A stretch of DNA of 64,000 bases from Ctenosaura bakeri (lineage: Eukaryota > Chordata > Lepidosauria > Squamata > Iguanidae). A model generated the notes under the pieces. The model saw only the letters and a list, made by a program, of their open reading frames with translations. It searched no databases and was not told where the DNA came from. Made by a program: the position numbers and the translations under genes. Below are positions 37,985 through 49,560 of this stretch, one piece after another; the first letter of the stretch is position 1; the number at the start of each line of letters is the position of its first letter. The stretch lies in contig CAOLHI010001432.1 of assembly GCA_948474755.1 (NCBI GenBank), forward strand, positions 310,001-374,000, read 5' to 3'.

Positions 37985-39088
37985 TTATCCACGTATTGCT
38001 GAAGCCCAAAATGTTATTTATTTGAGAGAAAGTTCAGCCAAATCAGTAGATATGCCACCAACATTTGCAAACACTGGGCTCACAGTGTGAGTTTACCAAG
38101 TTTCCATTATAAAAATGAGTTTCTGGGTAAGCTCCCTTGCCTTTGGAAGTGGTCTTCTGCTCACAGCTTAATGGCCTGTGATGAGTCTATGTGCCCATGC
38201 AATCTGTATTTTTCCAGCTAAGTTGCTCAATAGAACCGTTGCTGTGCTGGCGACTGGCACAATCTTAACTGCGTATGCAATTTACAGAACAATGCTCTGA
38301 CTCTTGATTCCCGGCTTGAGCAATTACAGTGCCCCAAGGGCCGGGTATACATCATGCAAATACACAAAAGCAAAGCACATGTCCAATTCTTGAGAAAACA
38401 AAAACTCAGAGTTTAACTTTGGGGTTGGAGTGGGGAGCATTTGCCTAATAAAGAATAACTTGATCATCAACCAATTTAAATGTTAGGCACACAAACTGAT
38501 TTTTTTTTAAAGATGGGATTCCAACCAGTAAAGCTGACTTTCAACAACCAACTATGAAATAAATAACAGTACTTCAGTTAACAAAGTAGATGTGTTTCCA
38601 GTCATTACTACTTTAACAGAAAATTTGGTATCAGAGGCAAAAATAACAGAAAGTATAAAGATAGGTTCCTATACCACCAAAAACAAACAAACAAAAAAAC
38701 AAAACCATGTTTCAGCAAACCTGTCCAAAATTACTGATAGGGTCACGTGAAATTAAAGTTCCAGGTTAGGGTAGGCTCTGCAGAAGTAAATAAAAACATT
38801 TTAAATCTCCTAAACAGCACTTGAAAACTTCTCCCACAATGCATCCAGGGATTATTTTTTCTTTCATCAGCCTCCCCTTTTCTCTGATTTCCATTTTGAT
38901 GGCCAAATATATCTATGATTATTATTTTTTAACATGCTGGGGGCAGTTGTTAAGGCTGACCTATTTGCTCTCCCTTTTTTTCTTCTGTTTTGCTGTTCAC
39001 TCTAGGTTGGTAAGAGATTCTGGAGGCAGAGGCTCTTTTCCTTGCCTATTATAGGTAGGCAAACACTGCTACAATAGAATTAGCTACA
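37985..39088. other. Intergenic, no recognised feature
   Basis: No coding or clear repeat signal apart from A-rich runs (about 38680-38705). Confidence 0.5.
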
Positions 39089-39092
39089 GCAG

Positions 39093-40082
39093 TGTTACAC
39101 CCCAGAGTAACCCTAAGAGAGGGCCCCTAAAATTGGCATGACTTCCCCCATATTGGATATTGGTTAGCAAAGGTCAGTTGCAGTTAAAAACAACCTTGGT
39201 GTTGAATGGGAAATCCTTAACAACAATACCATCTCCCTCTGCTGTATGGGAATGTAGACAACGTCCTTTAGGCTAAAAGACTGACCTATTGTTCCGAGTT
39301 GCATATGTCTAGGCAGACACTAGACTCACTCCTGGACACTGTCACACCCCAAGCTATGTTGATGAACCATGCGTATCCAAACAAACAAAACCCATCAATT
39401 CAGAATTTTAAACTTATCACACACCTGGGCTTCCCAGTAAGAAACAATACCAAGGGGGTCGAGATATTTGCCTAACATTATATTTCGCAATCATCGCCCA
39501 TTAACGTCACTTTGCTAGCCGATACCTTGCCTGAGGACAGAAATTGGCTATAAAAATCCTCACTTTTTGAGCCTCTTTGGAGAGCCTCCCAGACTGGACA
39601 AGGGCCCATTTCGCTGCTACCGAGGTGTTCCACTGAAGCCTCTCAGAAGCTGCTGAGAGCTAAATGCGACTCGCATCTCTGACCCTCCGCGAAACCCCAT
39701 TGCTACCAGCCTTCCAGCCCCAGGATCCAGCCTCCCCTTGGTGCTTTACACCGAGCCTTCGCTAATCTCCTCCTTCTCCAGGACGCCTAGACTAAGGTCC
39801 GTATGCCCTCTCTCTCCCAACTGTCTCTTATTTCCAACTTCATTTCTGTAGCTCTTGTATGATTGTAGGATTATTTGCTAACATGTGTTGCAACCTTCTC
39901 TGTTAGTTTTAATAAAGTTACTTTAGATTGTTCCTCTGACTTCTGCATGGTTCTGACCCCGTAGACATAGGGTTAAAGATCCCTTGCCCTGACCTCTCGC
40001 AAGCTTTGAGTTTCTCTGTTAATTCTCTTAATTTGAAGCCTGTTTGGGTGTCCTCGAGATACTCCCAATTTTCAGGGTAACA
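39093..40082 (+). mobile_element. Solo LTR of an endogenous retrovirus-like element
   Basis: 990 bp, TGTTAC...GTAACA ends, flanked on both sides by GCAG (39089-39092 and 40083-40086), a 4-bp target duplication. TATAAAAA at 39549 and AATAAA at 39911-39916 are in LTR order. It shares its 3' segment with the LTR at 29980. There is no internal region, so it arose by LTR-LTR recombination. Confidence 0.85.
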
Positions 40083-40089
40083 GCAGTAT

Positions 40090-42250
40090 CTCATTTTTTC
40101 CCAGTTCCAGGCTTTATTGCCTTATTTTACTGCAGACACTATTGCAGCCCAGTACCAAAAGTCTGTCTCTTCACCATCCTCCCAGTGCCTCCAATGTTGC
40201 TAAAGAACTTCTAGCTAAACAGAGGACAAGGAAAAACAAGAGGACTAGGTACGTAAACTGAGAGATGCCTGTATATACATAACAACCTAGCAGATTTGAA
40301 AACCTTCACCTTTGCTACTTTTGTTCATCTGAACTACATTGTTGAAGAGGATTATATTAAACATGCATTTCATTTTGCTCATCCTCTATCCTAGAATCTC
40401 TTGTTTGACTGAGATGGACCATACAGGTGTGGATGGGAAGTGGATAACAACAACACCTTGCCATGTCGTCTGTTTTGCCTAGAATGAATGCACAGAGAAT
40501 TACTTACAACTTTGCAGTGTTGTCCATAGTTGTTAATATTCACATCCTACCAACAAAACATTTCCTGCAGCCCTCACAGTCCCAGTCTTCAAGTGTCTGA
40601 CCAGAGTCCATCTTATCACTTATCAAAAGCAAGCTCTGCTTCTATTCAAGAAGAGGAACTTGTGGGAAAGCACAGCAAATGAGCTGTGTTACTGGACGGT
40701 GGCTACTACACAGAAGAGATGCCAGTTTGACAACTCTTTTCCACGGTATATACCAGCCATATGAGAGGTGACACTTCTACCAATGCCCTGGCTAATGCCA
40801 GTAGCAGAACTATTTCCTCCTCCTCTTCTTCTACCACCACATGGAAGTCCGAGTAACATAAAGCATAAGTGGAAGGAAAAAGAACATTGCACAATTGCCT
40901 TCCACAGAGTTGGGGACCATGTTTCTGGTTCTGCAGATGCTGTCAGACTGCAGGTCTCCTCAGCCTTAGCCAGTTTTGAGGGGAGCTGGGCCATGTTCCC
41001 TATTCCTGGCCTAGGAAACACCAGTGCTATCCCATGATACAGTACCCAAGTGGCAGTACAAAAACATGCTTCTATCAACCAATTTGCAAATCATTTAGAA
41101 CTCTACCCCCCCACACTTATTTTCATGTTCTGCTTACAACAGATGAAATGATTATCATCTGTGTTGTGTTTAATTCATCCACCACTTTTTTGTTGTGTGC
41201 CTTCAAGTAATTTCCCTTAAGATGAAAGTGGGCATCTGGCAGCAAAGAGAGAGAGGGGGAGGGAGAGAGAAAGAGAGAGAGGATCTTTGAAATGACGGGA
41301 GGTGTGGATTCACACTGAGCACTTCAGTAGGATTCCCACCATTTCACAGAGCCTCAGTCTCTCTCCAGTCTTGTTTCCTATACATAACACAAATGGTGAA
41401 CAAATGAGATGTGAGGCTATTCCAAACAGGTACTATATTCCAAAACCAACCAAATCCAAAATGTGGAACACTTCTGGTCCCAAGCCTTTTGGATGAGGGA
41501 GCTCAACCTGTACCATCATTCTCCCTCTTTGGGCATGCTGGTTCAGGCCGAAACAACATCCAGAAAGTCACACTTTGCCCACCTCTTAACTAAAAGGAGA
41601 TGGACTTGTTGAACGCAATACCCACTTCAGTGAATAGCCTTCGCAAAGAGGTTCATCTGGTAACATCCTAATGGCCTTTTCAATACCAAGAGAACATGTT
41701 TCCATTTACCCAGGCCTTTCAAATAATTCACGTAATTTGGGACACTCTTATTTTAACCTTTGTGATTTAAAGCTGAGATTGCTGTCAGCTATCCTTCAAA
41801 AAAAAGTGCTGCTTTTGATTTTATTTTCTGTTTTATCTTGTATTTAGATGATTTTCAGACTTACTTATTGTAAACTATCCAGAGAATGATATTATTATTA
41901 TGGATCAGCATACAAATGTCATAAATAAATGAATAAAATATATAAATATTCAAAGCAACCCCTATATCTAGGCTCATTCTTTTTGTGGTGCACCTTTATC
42001 AGCTGAATTTGCTGTGGCGATATCATGTGTACAGGGGCTTTATGATTTGCATGATAGGATGGGGAATCCATACTACCTGTAGTGAATACACTCCACAGTT
42101 CCCTGAAAGGGATGTTAAAAGGCAGGGGAACTTTATGATCCTAGCATTCCTCTTTGGTAGGGAGCCTTTCTTATGACATGCACCTCTGATCCAGGATATA
42201 CCATTTCCTTTGATCTGGGCAAATGGTATGGCAGGGCTGAGGCATATGCA
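40090..42250. other. Intergenic, mostly unannotated
   Basis: Holds a (GA)n tract (41247-41281) and an L2-like LINE tail at 41835-41945 (tattgtaaactatccagaga...aataaatgaataaaat). A weak family-P half element may lie at 40905-41010. No gene is seen. Confidence 0.45.
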
Positions 42251-42254
42251 GTGG

Positions 42255-42335
42255 TCTAGAATATAGCATAGCCAACGGGAAGAGCTGGAAGGAGTTGTGG
42301 TCCATCAACATTTGGAAAGTCATATGTTTCCTATC
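42255..42335. mobile_element. Palindromic MITE (family P), half copy
   Basis: catagccaacgggaagagct...gttgtggtccatcaacattt...catatgtttcctatccc is the right half of family P. Confidence 0.45.
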
Positions 42336-42568
42336 CCAGCCACAGAGTCTGCCTTCAGTAGCAACTAAAATTTTACTAGTTTACTACTTATGTGGGCTTC
42401 ATTTCTGAGCCCTGGCTGTAAGATGTATTCTGGGAAGCAAGAAGGGAATGACTGTCAACAGCAGGCCACACTGAGGAAGAGGTTTTGCTCTCTATGTATA
42501 TTTTAGTCTGAGTGAACAGGTATCCATGCTTGCACAACTCGCTGGTCACAAACGTATATAGAAACCAT

Positions 42569-42694
42569 GGTCCTCCTGACATTGACCAACCATAACACCC
42601 ATCATCCTTAATCACTGGCCATTGCTGCTGGAGACTGATGGGAAATGGGGTCATCCAGTAAAATCTGGAACACCACAGTTTACCCATCTCTGAA
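42569..42694. mobile_element. Palindromic MITE (family P)
   Basis: catggtcctcctgacattga ... aacacccatcatccttaatc ... gatgggaaatggggtcatcc ... gtttacccatctctg; inverted ends as in 16988. Confidence 0.45.
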
Positions 42695-42763
42695 GTACAG
42701 GCTTAACAATATACGCTCAGATATAGGGCCAGTCAAAATGGAAATAATAAGGCATGGATTAAT

Positions 42764-43010
42764 GCTGTTGTTGTTGTCATTGTTGTGTGCTTCCAAGTCA
42801 TTTATGTCTTATGGTGACCCTCAAGCAAACCTATCATAGGGCTTTCTTGATAAGATTTGTTTGGGGGGGTGCCTTTGCCTTTCTCTGAGTATTAGAGTGT
42901 GTGACTTGCCTAAGGTCACCCAGTGGGTTTTCATGGCCAAGCAAGGATTCAAACCCTGGTCTCCAGAGTTGTAGTCCAATGCTCAAACCGCTTACACCAC
43001 ACAGGCTCTC
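42764..43010 (-). repeat. tRNA-derived SINE (22603 family), near full length
   Basis: Minus-strand copy from the (TTG)n end through tgtgtgcttccaagtcattt, gggctttcttgataagattt and gtcacccagtgggttttcat to ccacacaggctct. Confidence 0.9.
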
Positions 43011-43014
43011 ATAA

Positions 43015-44435
43015 ATTAATGACTGTCTTTTAAACATTTTAAAAATAGTAGCTATGGTGCAGAGGTGATTTAGATGGATAAAAAGGTGAGAGGAGGGGAT
43101 TTAATTCTTTCTGAAATTAGCATCGGTCCCCTGAAGTTTCTGTTTGGGAAAGAAACTCAACCATGTTGTTCCTAACAACCTTTATGGCAGAGATGGGAAA
43201 GCTTTGCAGCTCAGAGGGCTGGTATGGCTGCCATTTTGGGTGATCAGATATTACTCCCAAGTTGCCTTTGGGGCTTTTACAGGGGGCTGTTTCAAGGCTG
43301 AGATAATTTTTTTTCAGCTTAAAATTGTTTTTTTTTTTCCAGCCAAAGAAGTTTGCAAAGAAACTGCAAGCTGGTGAGAGGACCGAGGAGTGCCCCATGG
43401 GCCACACTAGATACCTCAGAAGGCTTCATGTGGCCCAAAGTCTGCACAGTTCCCATCCTTGCTTTATGGGCACCATAATTTATAGTTAAAAATCTGCAGT
43501 TAAAGTTAAATCCCTTTGTCCTCTCACATTGCTGTCTCAGCCCACATCTTCCACCCACCTCCATTTCCCACAACTTCTATTTGCAAAGTTTTAGAAGACT
43601 GAAATGCAACCAAAATATCTCTATTACACATGAGACTTAGTTTGGTTCCTTATTATCAGGACTTTCAGACTGAGGATCAAACTAAACTCTACATTTAGTG
43701 TGTTTTTACAAGTGGGACTCCCTGAAGTGGTGAAACATGTCTGTTTATTGTAATGATTTTCCTCACTTACACTTAATTTACCATGGGTGAATTTGGTCTT
43801 TGAAAACCAAATATATTCTTAATTTGCAAGTCTGGTTGTTCACCCACATACCTCAGGAAATCATGTTCCATAAGGGGCAAATGAAGGGAGGTTAAATGAA
43901 GAGAATACCCTGTCCCTTTAATGTCCATGTTAACCCTGAAACTTGCAAGTACAGACTGAAAAGTTAATGAAACTCCTGGATTGCTGCAGCACAATCAGAA
44001 CAGCAGGTGGCACTGTGGGAAAGCCAACAAGGCAGATTCAGAAGGAAAGCAAATAATTTTCTTGGAAGTCTTGTACTTGCAGCCTGTTTGCTCCGTGTTT
44101 AGTTCCTGTGTGACATAGTTGTTAGCCTTTGTTTGCTACAATAAGCTTAACATTATTCTTTGTGGTCTGTCCGAAGTTGCCAAGAAGAGTTAATGTGGCA
44201 GGAAGTGTTCCCTTTTTTAGAAAGGGGCTTTTTCTCCAGAGATAAAGACATTGTTTCAAAGGCTCTGGCTGCAGGGAATGATAAGCTGCTATTATAATAA
44301 AAAGGCATCCCAGAGCAGAGGGCAGGAAAAGGCAAAGCCAAGCAAAGCCATATAACCACAACTGTGTTGCAGCAATGGGAGATTAGATGTGCTGAAAAAC
44401 GGTGTCAGCATACCAATATGTGTGTGTGTGTATAT
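43015..44435. other. Intergenic, no recognised feature
   Basis: A short (GT)n run near 44420. Otherwise nothing recognised. Confidence 0.45.
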
Positions 44436-44446
44436 ACGCTATTAGA

Positions 44447-45325
44447 TAGGGATGGGACGAATCCAGAATTTTCTGAATCTGGATCCAAATCCCTGGAAGG
44501 TTCTGGGAATCCCTGAATCTTGAATATTTTAAATCCTTTTTTTAAAAAAGGGTGTAAAAAGCAAGGGAAAGAAGGATAATCTTAGGCAAGACACACTCTC
44601 TCAGCCTTAGCAAAAGCCTAGGCAAAGGCAAATCTCCCTCTGAAGAAATTTGGCCAGGACAGTTGTCATAGTTTTGCCTCGGGATCTCCCCAGATTGAAA
44701 ATGACATGAAGGCCCTTTCTACACAGGCAGGAAAATGTGGATTAATCCCACATTTTCCTGCCTGTGTAAACAGGGCCACATACTACAGTACAGAGATAAT
44801 CCAGGTGAAACTGGATTTTCTTTGCCTAGCTCCTTATGGCATTCTGGGGTTTGTAGTTTGATGATGCACCAGCACACTTTGCCAGAGAAGGCTGTGATAC
44901 CTTGTAAAACTAGAAACCCCACAATTGCGTCTGAAAGAGCTTTGCAAGAGAGCTCTGCAAAGGAATCTTTCAGCTGTCCTTGAAATCTCAAGCCTGTAGC
45001 TTGCCAGTCAAGTGCTGAACTTAAATATGAAATGTTCAATTTAAATATCTTAGAATACAACCCCAGATGTAATTTCTGAAATTGTTAGCAAAGACTATTA
45101 TTACTCCAACGGAAAAATTCACCTACTTGCCATCTTCCCTTTTGTGTCTAATTTACCAAGTTTTTAGGTGTCCTGGTCTCCCAGGTTTTCAGGCATCCTG
45201 GTCTCCAACAAACTATTTTGGTGGTGGATTCAAAAGATTCAGTTTGCCTATTTTGGCACAGGGATTCAGATTCACGAATCTTGAATCCCTGCCAAGGATT
45301 CGAGGAGTTGGTTGGCCCATCCCTA
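44447..45325. mobile_element. hAT-like non-autonomous element with perfect 8-bp target duplication
   Basis: 879 bp. Ends TAGGGATGGGACGAATCC / GGTTGGCCCATCCCTA form a short terminal inverted repeat. CTATTAGA directly flanks both ends (44439-44446 and 45326-45333), an 8-bp duplication typical of hAT elements. Subterminal inverted motifs (gaatctggatccaaatccct / agggattcagattcacgaat). No transposase frame. A 67-bp hairpin lies inside (44711-44777). Confidence 0.85.
44711..44777. repeat. 67-bp near-perfect hairpin (nested MITE end or tiny MITE)
   Basis: ggccctttctacacaggcag...gaaaatgtgg pairs with ccacattttc...ctgcctgtgtaaacagggcc with about 2 mismatches and a loop of a few bases. The ends GGCCCTTTC resemble the MITEs at 60400 and 61058. 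Confidence 0.75.
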
Positions 45326-45339
45326 CTATTAGACTTATC

Positions 45340-46730
45340 CCTTGTTATCTTCTCCCACAACCACTCTCATAAGATGACTCTGTTCTATACCAGGCATGTT
45401 CCGTGTGCCAGGCGAAAAGTTACATGACCCAAGTGAGCAAATTTTGTACCAGGATTGTGGGATGATGGTGGTTATGGTGATAGAATATGGATCCCAGGCA
45501 GATAGGGATAGACCAACTCTTTTAAGTTTATCACAGCATTCACAGAACACATGCATAGTATTTTAAAAGATGGCACAGGTGTCATGTAATGGCTAAAAAC
45601 CTGCTGTCTTCCTTAGTTTAATTCTCAGTTGACTAAGTATTCTGAAGCTGATATGATTTCTTAGCCGTAGCTCTTCACCTGCTAGATGGGTATGCTACTA
45701 GCACTAACTTATACTGCGTTGTGTTTCTATAGGTGGCTGACAACTGACTGATAAGTGCTTTGGATGCCCAAAGAGGCTGATACACTTCCTTCCTCTTCTC
45801 ATCACCATAGCCCTCATGAGAATAGTCCAGTGGAGACTGGAAGCTCTGATGTCAGTGAGGTGGTGAATCTGCTCCGGTTTTTGATCTGAATTTTAAAGAT
45901 ACTATTCAAAGTGAACCTATTTTGGGAGATGGGGCTCTGCATGCTCAATACCCCCTTGGGGATTTGGACTGCAACCCCAAGCAGCTTTACTGCTCCATTG
46001 ACCTTGGAGCTACCAGCCTCCCCTAGCAACTTCTTGGTGATAAGAACAGCAATAACAGATTGCAGCTGTTGGTCTCCATTCAGCAGCAGAACAGTTTGGA
46101 TTCTCTCTCCCTCTGCACCTTTCTGCATCTCCCCCCACCCTCCCACATCTGCTCCAGAGACCTTTTGACTGGTAGCTCTTGGAGCAATCTTCCGGGAAAT
46201 GACTAGTGCTTTTTCTCCTGGACCAGCTTTAAAAGTTAACAGTTCTTCTCAGTACAGGAAATCCAAGGCTAGAAGATCTCCAACAAATGCCTTTCCCATC
46301 CAGCATCTGTTTGAAAACCTCCAGTGAAGCAGAGAGAAACCACTGATCCTCTAGTCAATTGTTTAGATTGTTTAGTCAATTGTTTAGACCCAACATCACG
46401 TGAGTGGACTTCTTCCCCTTACATACAACTTACTCTTTTCCTCCTTGACTCTGGTGCAGAGGGAAAGCAGTGGGGTGTGTGTGTTACAAGTGAGGAATGA
46501 CAATGTTTCTGGTCTGAGATGTGCAGTGTAGCATTAGGCAAAGGGAACCAGTGACCTCAGGTAGCATAAGGCTGTTCCTTCCTTCAGTCCACCCTCCCCA
46601 CCCTCATAGCATTCCCCTGTGTGAGAGGGCAGAATGAGATATGTCTCATGGCCTGTCCTCTACACCTTAAACTGGCTTGCCTGTTACGTGCAGTAATTAT
46701 TCTCTCCCATTTCTCATGGCAAGATGAAGA
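45340..46730. other. Intergenic, no recognised feature
   Basis: No gene recognised; the open frames here are short and overlapping. Confidence 0.45.
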
Positions 46731-46734
46731 TGAT

Positions 46735-46815
46735 TATCTTATTCATGTATATCCCACCTTTTCCCTAATAATAGAATTCAAGGTGGCTGGCAAATGATTA
46801 AAACCAATACAGATT
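46735..46815 (-). repeat. L2-like LINE 3' end fragment
   Basis: tattcatgtatatcccacct...tcaaggtggctggcaaatga is the usual minus-strand wording of an L2-type 3' end. Confidence 0.5.
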
Positions 46816-46819
46816 TAAA

Positions 46820-48285
46820 AATATACAAAAATTTCAGTAAAAATATATGTAAATACAAGCATGATTTAAAAAGCAAACAGTCTGTAGTGTTAAAACCTTT
46901 TAAAAAGGTGGAGCTCTATCTAGTCCTTTGCCTCCAGCAGCAAAATATCTGGGCCCAACCCTGACTGGAGCCCCTGCAAAATTCTTTGTTTGAGGCTGGA
47001 CAAAGTCAGGATAAATGCTTCCTATAGAAGCACTATCATTTTGATTTGTTGGATCTAAAAGAGGAGTAACTGCGACTGTCATAGCTGTCGTTGGATTTTA
47101 ACTCCAGCGCATCCTTCACAACTGTCCCTGCTGACTGGGATTAGTTGCAGACTAATTTGCTCATCTCAGCCTAAATCAGCCAAGGATTGATTCTATATCA
47201 ATTTGATAGGCAGAAGGGGAGAATCAGAATTAATAAATGAAGGTACGTGCTGAGTCTTAAACAGTGGAAGCAGCACTGTCTTAAGGAAGAGACAAGGCAT
47301 ATACTATAGCCCCAGTATTCTGAGCCTTATCATTGTGTGTGCCAAAAATAAAAATTAGTTCTAAAACTATGCATTTCAGGGCCAAAACAGGAAAAAGGGA
47401 TGGGCTGATAGGGACATCTACAGTATGCTGCCCTCCCTGAGTACTTCCTACACATTCATTTCTCCCAAGTCTCACAGAACCAATGAAGGAGCAGACATCC
47501 CTCTGAACAATGGACACACAGAAGGTATGCATGCATAGAAAAGGTTGCTGGAGTTAGCTGCTTCTGGAGTTTCTGGTGGTTTGTGCTGCAAAGAGTTGGT
47601 GGGCACGCAGGGCAGCCTGGGAGCAAGAGAATGCAGCTTCACCCCTCTCAGATGGATCTTGAACTTTGCAAAACTTCGTGTCCTACCTTAAGTAATATTT
47701 TTGTATGCAACTGCTTTTAAGCTCAGCAAATCTCTATCAGAGGCAACACCAAGATAGCAAATAAATTGACACTCATCCTTTGCTAAGAAGTACAGCAGCT
47801 TCTTTCAGCTAACTCATTCCTCTGGGGTATACTTACATATATAGAATCCCTTTTGGTAAGTGAAGTCAGAACCATGGGAAACTTCAGTAGAGAGGTGTGG
47901 CAAACAAGAGAGGAAATGAGCTGTCAAGGGTACTTGGGGGAGGATGGGATAGATTTTGTCTGATGAGAAGGCAGCAGCTTATGGTCGCGAGAGGACAGAA
48001 GATATCCCAGACAAGGACAGAATAGGCCCCAAATGAAGCAGATGATTTATTTTATTTAGACCAAAGATATTTGCATAGAAAAGAATTCAGGGTCATTCCA
48101 AATCTTACTTTCTTCTGCTTGATGCAACTAGTAGAATAAAATGTTAGTCCTGAATCATTTTGAATCTTTGGTAAGTGTAGCTTCTTGATCCTGAGAACCA
48201 GATTAAGTCAGTGAGAGTGGTTTTGTTGCACCCAGGAGAAAATTTGGCCCTTCTTCTGTAGGCTGCATGTTCTTTTTAACTGGGA
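46820..48285. other. Intergenic upstream of the GPCR, no recognised feature
   Basis: No CpG island or TATA box is evident. A 5' non-coding exon of the receptor gene could be here, but nothing marks it. Confidence 0.4.
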
Positions 48286-48291
48286 TATATA

Positions 48292-48403
48292 CCTGGGGTG
48301 GGAGTAGCAAAGCCTTGACCCTCCAGATGTTTTGGATGACACCTCTCACAACTCTTGCCATTGGCTGTGCTGGCTGAAGCTTCTAGAAGTTGAAGTCCAA
48401 AAA
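48292..48403. mobile_element. Palindromic MITE (family P) just upstream of the GPCR exon
   Basis: ggggtgggagtagcaaagcc...accctccagatgttttggat...tctagaagttgaagtcc; a family-P element ending about 30 bp before the first in-frame ATG and about 110 bp before the predicted acceptor. Confidence 0.5.
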
Positions 48404-48432
48404 AAATCTGCTGAGCCAAATGTACCCCTCCC

Positions 48433-49560
48433 ATGCTTAAGGGGCTCCTGATGGGCTTCAAGAACAGGATTACTGGGTTAACCTGTCACACAGATCATGT
48501 ATTTGCTTTGCAGCTGTGGGGAAATGCCACTAATCCTCCATGGGAAACCCCAAGTTCCTACCTTAACAAATCAACACCTCTGCAGTGTGTTGCTGAAGCA
48601 CAGTTCCAGCACCTGCTCCTGCCCATCACTTATAGCCTGGTTTGTGTACTGAGCTTGGCTTCGAACAGTGTCGCCTTGTGGAGCAGCTGGGCCACCCGGA
48701 CCCAGGCCCCACCTGTTATGATCTTCATCTATAATCTTATTGTCATCGACCTGCTCTTTGCCCTGTCCCTGCCCCTGCAGGCTGTCTATCATGCTAGACG
48801 CAATGACTGGCCTTTTGGTGAGGGCCTGTGTAAGGCCACCAATGCTCTTTTCCTGGCCAACATGTTCAGCAGCACCCTATTCCTGGCCTGCATCTGCCTC
48901 GAGCGTTACCTGGCTGTCATCCACCCTGTCCGCTACCTGCGCCTCCGGTGGCCTTTCTACCGTGTGTTCCTCTCCATGGCGATCTGGTGCTTGGTAGCAA
49001 TTGGGCTGCTGATATTCTTCTCCAAGAGCACCGTAACCCGTCTCTTCCCAAATGGGAATACAGCCTGCATGGAGAATTTCCCAGCTCGTGTATGGAGTGG
49101 TGGACTGGCGGCCATGGTCTTTGCCTCTTCAGCCTTGGGTTTCTTTGTGCCTTTCATCACCATTGTCATCTGTTCTGTTGTGATTGCTCGGCGCATTATG
49201 AATCTCACCCATGGGTCAACCCAGGCTTCCTCATTACGCAGGCACTCTCTCCATACTCTCCTGATGGTGACTGGCCTGCTTACCGTTTGCTTCCTACCAT
49301 TCCATGTCATCCACATCCTGCACACTCTTGGCCGGATTGGAGTCCTCTCAGCTCCAGGAGTGCTGTCTTTCACATGTTCAGCCCAACGGGCAGCCATGGC
49401 CCTTTCTAGCATCAACAGCGCTCTTAACCCTGTGGTGTATTACTTCAACATGAAAGCTGCCAACTGGAAACTCTCCTGCTGTGGCACAATCAGCCAGAAC
49501 CACATGGATTCAGGTGAGCCTCCTAGCCCAACTATGGAAGGCCTCAGGAACATGACTTAG
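48433..49560 (+). CDS. P2Y-like class A (delta-group) GPCR, intact single-exon coding region
   Basis: A rhodopsin-family seven-helix receptor, expected at the plasma membrane; the ligand cannot be deduced. 375 codons from the first ATG. Landmarks: N-glycosylation sites N31 and N45, TM1 SNSVALW (N78), TM2 NLIVIDLLFALSLPLQ (D106), C133 and C212 for the TM3-ECL2 disulfide, ERY at 157-159 (DRY motif), TM6 VCFLPFHV (P289), TM7 NPVVYYF (332-338), a CC pair at 349-350 suited to palmitoylation and a short Ser/Pro tail. The WPFG-x-x-LC segment before TM3 and FLPFH in TM6 suggest the P2Y/LPAR/GPR35-like cluster. A good acceptor (tttgctttgcag, ending 48513) lies in phase after codon 27, so the true N-terminus may be spliced and begin with LWGNATNPP. 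It lies between GRK6 and F12. I cannot name the orthologue. Confidence 0.9.
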   Translation: MLKGLLMGFKNRITGLTCHTDHVFALQLWGNATNPPWETPSSYLNKSTPLQCVAEAQFQHLLLPITYSLVCVLSLASNSVALWSSWATRTQAPPVMIFIYNLIVIDLLFALSLPLQAVYHARRNDWPFGEGLCKATNALFLANMFSSTLFLACICLERYLAVIHPVRYLRLRWPFYRVFLSMAIWCLVAIGLLIFFSKSTVTRLFPNGNTACMENFPARVWSGGLAAMVFASSALGFFVPFITIVICSVVIARRIMNLTHGSTQASSLRRHSLHTLLMVTGLLTVCFLPFHVIHILHTLGRIGVLSAPGVLSFTCSAQRAAMALSSINSALNPVVYYFNMKAANWKLSCCGTISQNHMDSGEPPSPTMEGLRNMT

